A stretch of DNA of 64,000 nt, taken from assembly GCA_029246685.1 (NCBI GenBank), contig JAQWMR010000016.1, positions 836,877 through 900,876 on the forward strand, given 5' to 3'. Below, in pieces: positions 63,114-64,000 of the stretch. The DNA is from Acidimicrobiales bacterium (GTDB lineage: Bacteria > Actinomycetota > Acidimicrobiia > Acidimicrobiales > Aldehydirespiratoraceae). Numbering within the stretch: the first letter of the stretch is position 1; each line of letters opens with the position of its first letter. The notes under the pieces were generated by a model. That model was not told where the DNA came from. It did no database searches and saw only the letters and a program-made list of their open reading frames with translations. The position numbers were made by a program, and so were the translations under genes.

Positions 63114-63928
63114 ACGCCGTCGTCTTCACCCTGGACCTGGAGGACCACCGTCCCGACGAGTCGGCCGAGCTGCGCTTCCCGGCGGTCACCGACGCGCTTC
63201 TCGACGATCTCGAAGAGTGGGGCGTCGTCGGCACGGTCTTCGTGGTCGGCGACGTCGTCCGCGATCAGCCGGACCTCGTCGCCCGGGTAGCGGCCCGCGG
63301 CCACGAGCTCGGGCTTCACGGCGCCACCCACACGCCGCTGCCCGACGTCGGACCCGACACCTTCCGCACGGTCACCGCCGAGGCGATGGATCGGCTCGCG
63401 CAGACGATCCAGGCGCCGGTCCACGGCTTCCGGGCGCCGATCTTCTCGCTCGTGCCGGACTCCGCATGGGCCCCCGAGATCCTCACCGATCTCGGCTTCA
63501 CCTACAGCTCGTCTGTTCTGCCCGCCCGCAATCCGCTCTACGGCTGGCCTGGCGCGCCAGACGAACCGTTCCGCTGGCCGAGCGGACTGATCGAGATCCC
63601 GTCGCCGATCTTCGGTGCCGGGCTGGCGACCGTCCCACTCCTCGGCGGCGTCTACCTGCGGGTTGCCCCGATGCCACTCATCCGCTGGGCGGCCAGGCGG
63701 GCACCCGAGCACGCCTGGCTCTACTCCCACCCGTACGACTTCGACCCCGGCGAGGAACGCTGGTTGCTTCCCGAGGTGGGCCGCCTCGGCAGCCGCGTGA
63801 TGTGGTGGGGCCGCAAGGGCATGAAGGACCGCGTGGCGTCACTCGTGGCCAATACCGAGCGGCGGATGATCGATGTCGTCAACGAGTTGTGCGACGATCT
63901 TCCGGTGTTCGAACTGGCGGCAGCATGA
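63110..63928 (+). CDS. polysaccharide deacetylase (NodB-type carbohydrate esterase 4)
   Basis: 272 residues. CE4 motifs: the metal/base Asp pair in FTLDLEDHRP, HELGLHGATH (second metal His), GFRAPIFS, and the later PSPIFG and LYSHPYDFDPGEE. It removes N-acetyl groups from a polysaccharide or its lipid-linked precursor. DLEDH instead of TFDDG, and FRAPxFS, fit the exopolysaccharide deacetylase (PuuE/PgaB-like, XrtA-associated DUF3473) subgroup. It overlaps both neighbours by four bases. Confidence 0.9.
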   Translation: MNAVVFTLDLEDHRPDESAELRFPAVTDALLDDLEEWGVVGTVFVVGDVVRDQPDLVARVAARGHELGLHGATHTPLPDVGPDTFRTVTAEAMDRLAQTIQAPVHGFRAPIFSLVPDSAWAPEILTDLGFTYSSSVLPARNPLYGWPGAPDEPFRWPSGLIEIPSPIFGAGLATVPLLGGVYLRVAPMPLIRWAARRAPEHAWLYSHPYDFDPGEERWLLPEVGRLGSRVMWWGRKGMKDRVASLVANTERRMIDVVNELCDDLPVFELAAA

Positions 63929-64000
63929 GCACCGAGATCCCGGAGTACGGCCAGGACGAGATGGCGCATCCGCTCCCGAAGACGAAGATCGTGGACCGCA
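63925..64000 (+). CDS. 5' end of a further gene of the polysaccharide operon
   Basis: ATG at 63925 overlaps the deacetylase stop (ATGA). Only 25 codons are visible (MSTEIPEYGQDEMAHPLPKT, then KIVDR) before the window ends. A short hydrophilic lead of this kind often precedes a SAM methyltransferase fold in such operons, but the product cannot be assigned. Confidence 0.6.
   Translation, partial: MSTEIPEYGQDEMAHPLPKTKIVDR

Overview
The window looks like a chromosomal segment of a high-GC Gram-positive actinobacterium, most likely a member of the Acidimicrobiia or a close relative (inference from gene content, not a database match). The reasons are the fhaA/fhaB/pstP/rodA/pbpA/pknB/trpG block beside a tRNA-Leu, as in mycobacteria; an HspR-controlled dnaK-grpE-dnaJ-hspR operon with HAIR operators; an EtfD-type ETF oxidoreductase; mycobacterial-type acyl-CoA dehydrogenases including a FadE34-like fusion; LLM-class flavin/F420 oxidoreductases; Thr-rich linkers in lipoproteins; and many leaderless promoters of the form TANNNT-N6-9-start codon. 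Coding density is very high. No gene-free stretch exceeds 300 bases, and I see no CRISPR array, rRNA or complete insertion sequence.

Layout. 1-12124 is a catabolic island: an HpaB-family monooxygenase/dehydratase (cut by the left edge), two acyl-CoA dehydrogenases, a VOC protein, then a plus-strand run of free-standing lipoyl domain, crotonase, LLM oxidoreductase, NTF2-like protein, Rieske oxygenase and a fused alpha-beta 2-oxoacid dehydrogenase E1, closed by a probable Fe(II) dioxygenase and a MaoC-like protein. Its substrate is unknown. 12256-12480 carries tRNA-Asp and tRNA-Phe. 12487-21267 is mainly housekeeping metabolism on the minus strand (2,4-dienoyl-CoA reductase type enzyme, malic enzyme, pyrE, purB, purA) with small conserved proteins between. 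21449-30282 holds a decayed secreted protein, clpB, a DoxX-type membrane locus and the dnaK operon. clpB and dnaK share HspR operators, and the repressor gene ends the dnaK operon.

30474-40643 contains a lipoprotein, an SDR and gpmA on back-to-back promoters, a diguanylate cyclase, amt with an orphan winged-helix regulator, EtfD (which would pass electrons from the acyl-CoA dehydrogenases to the membrane quinone pool) and trpG/pabA. 40654-51946 is the cell-wall growth and Ser/Thr phosphorylation block. pknA is absent, and three plus-strand genes are interposed between fhaB and fhaA. 51977-60358 is accessory: a transposase relic behind tRNA-Leu, three metallo-beta-lactamase-fold proteins, a periplasmic binding lipoprotein, a GH3 glycosidase and a GNAT-like protein. 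60394-64000 starts a surface-polysaccharide operon: two paralogous membrane glycosyltransferases, a polysaccharide deacetylase and a further truncated gene, all joined by ATGA overlaps.

At least five accessory genes carry apparent single-base frameshifts, and one also has an in-frame TAG, while every recognised housekeeping gene is open. That points to gene decay in accessory loci or to unpolished sequence.
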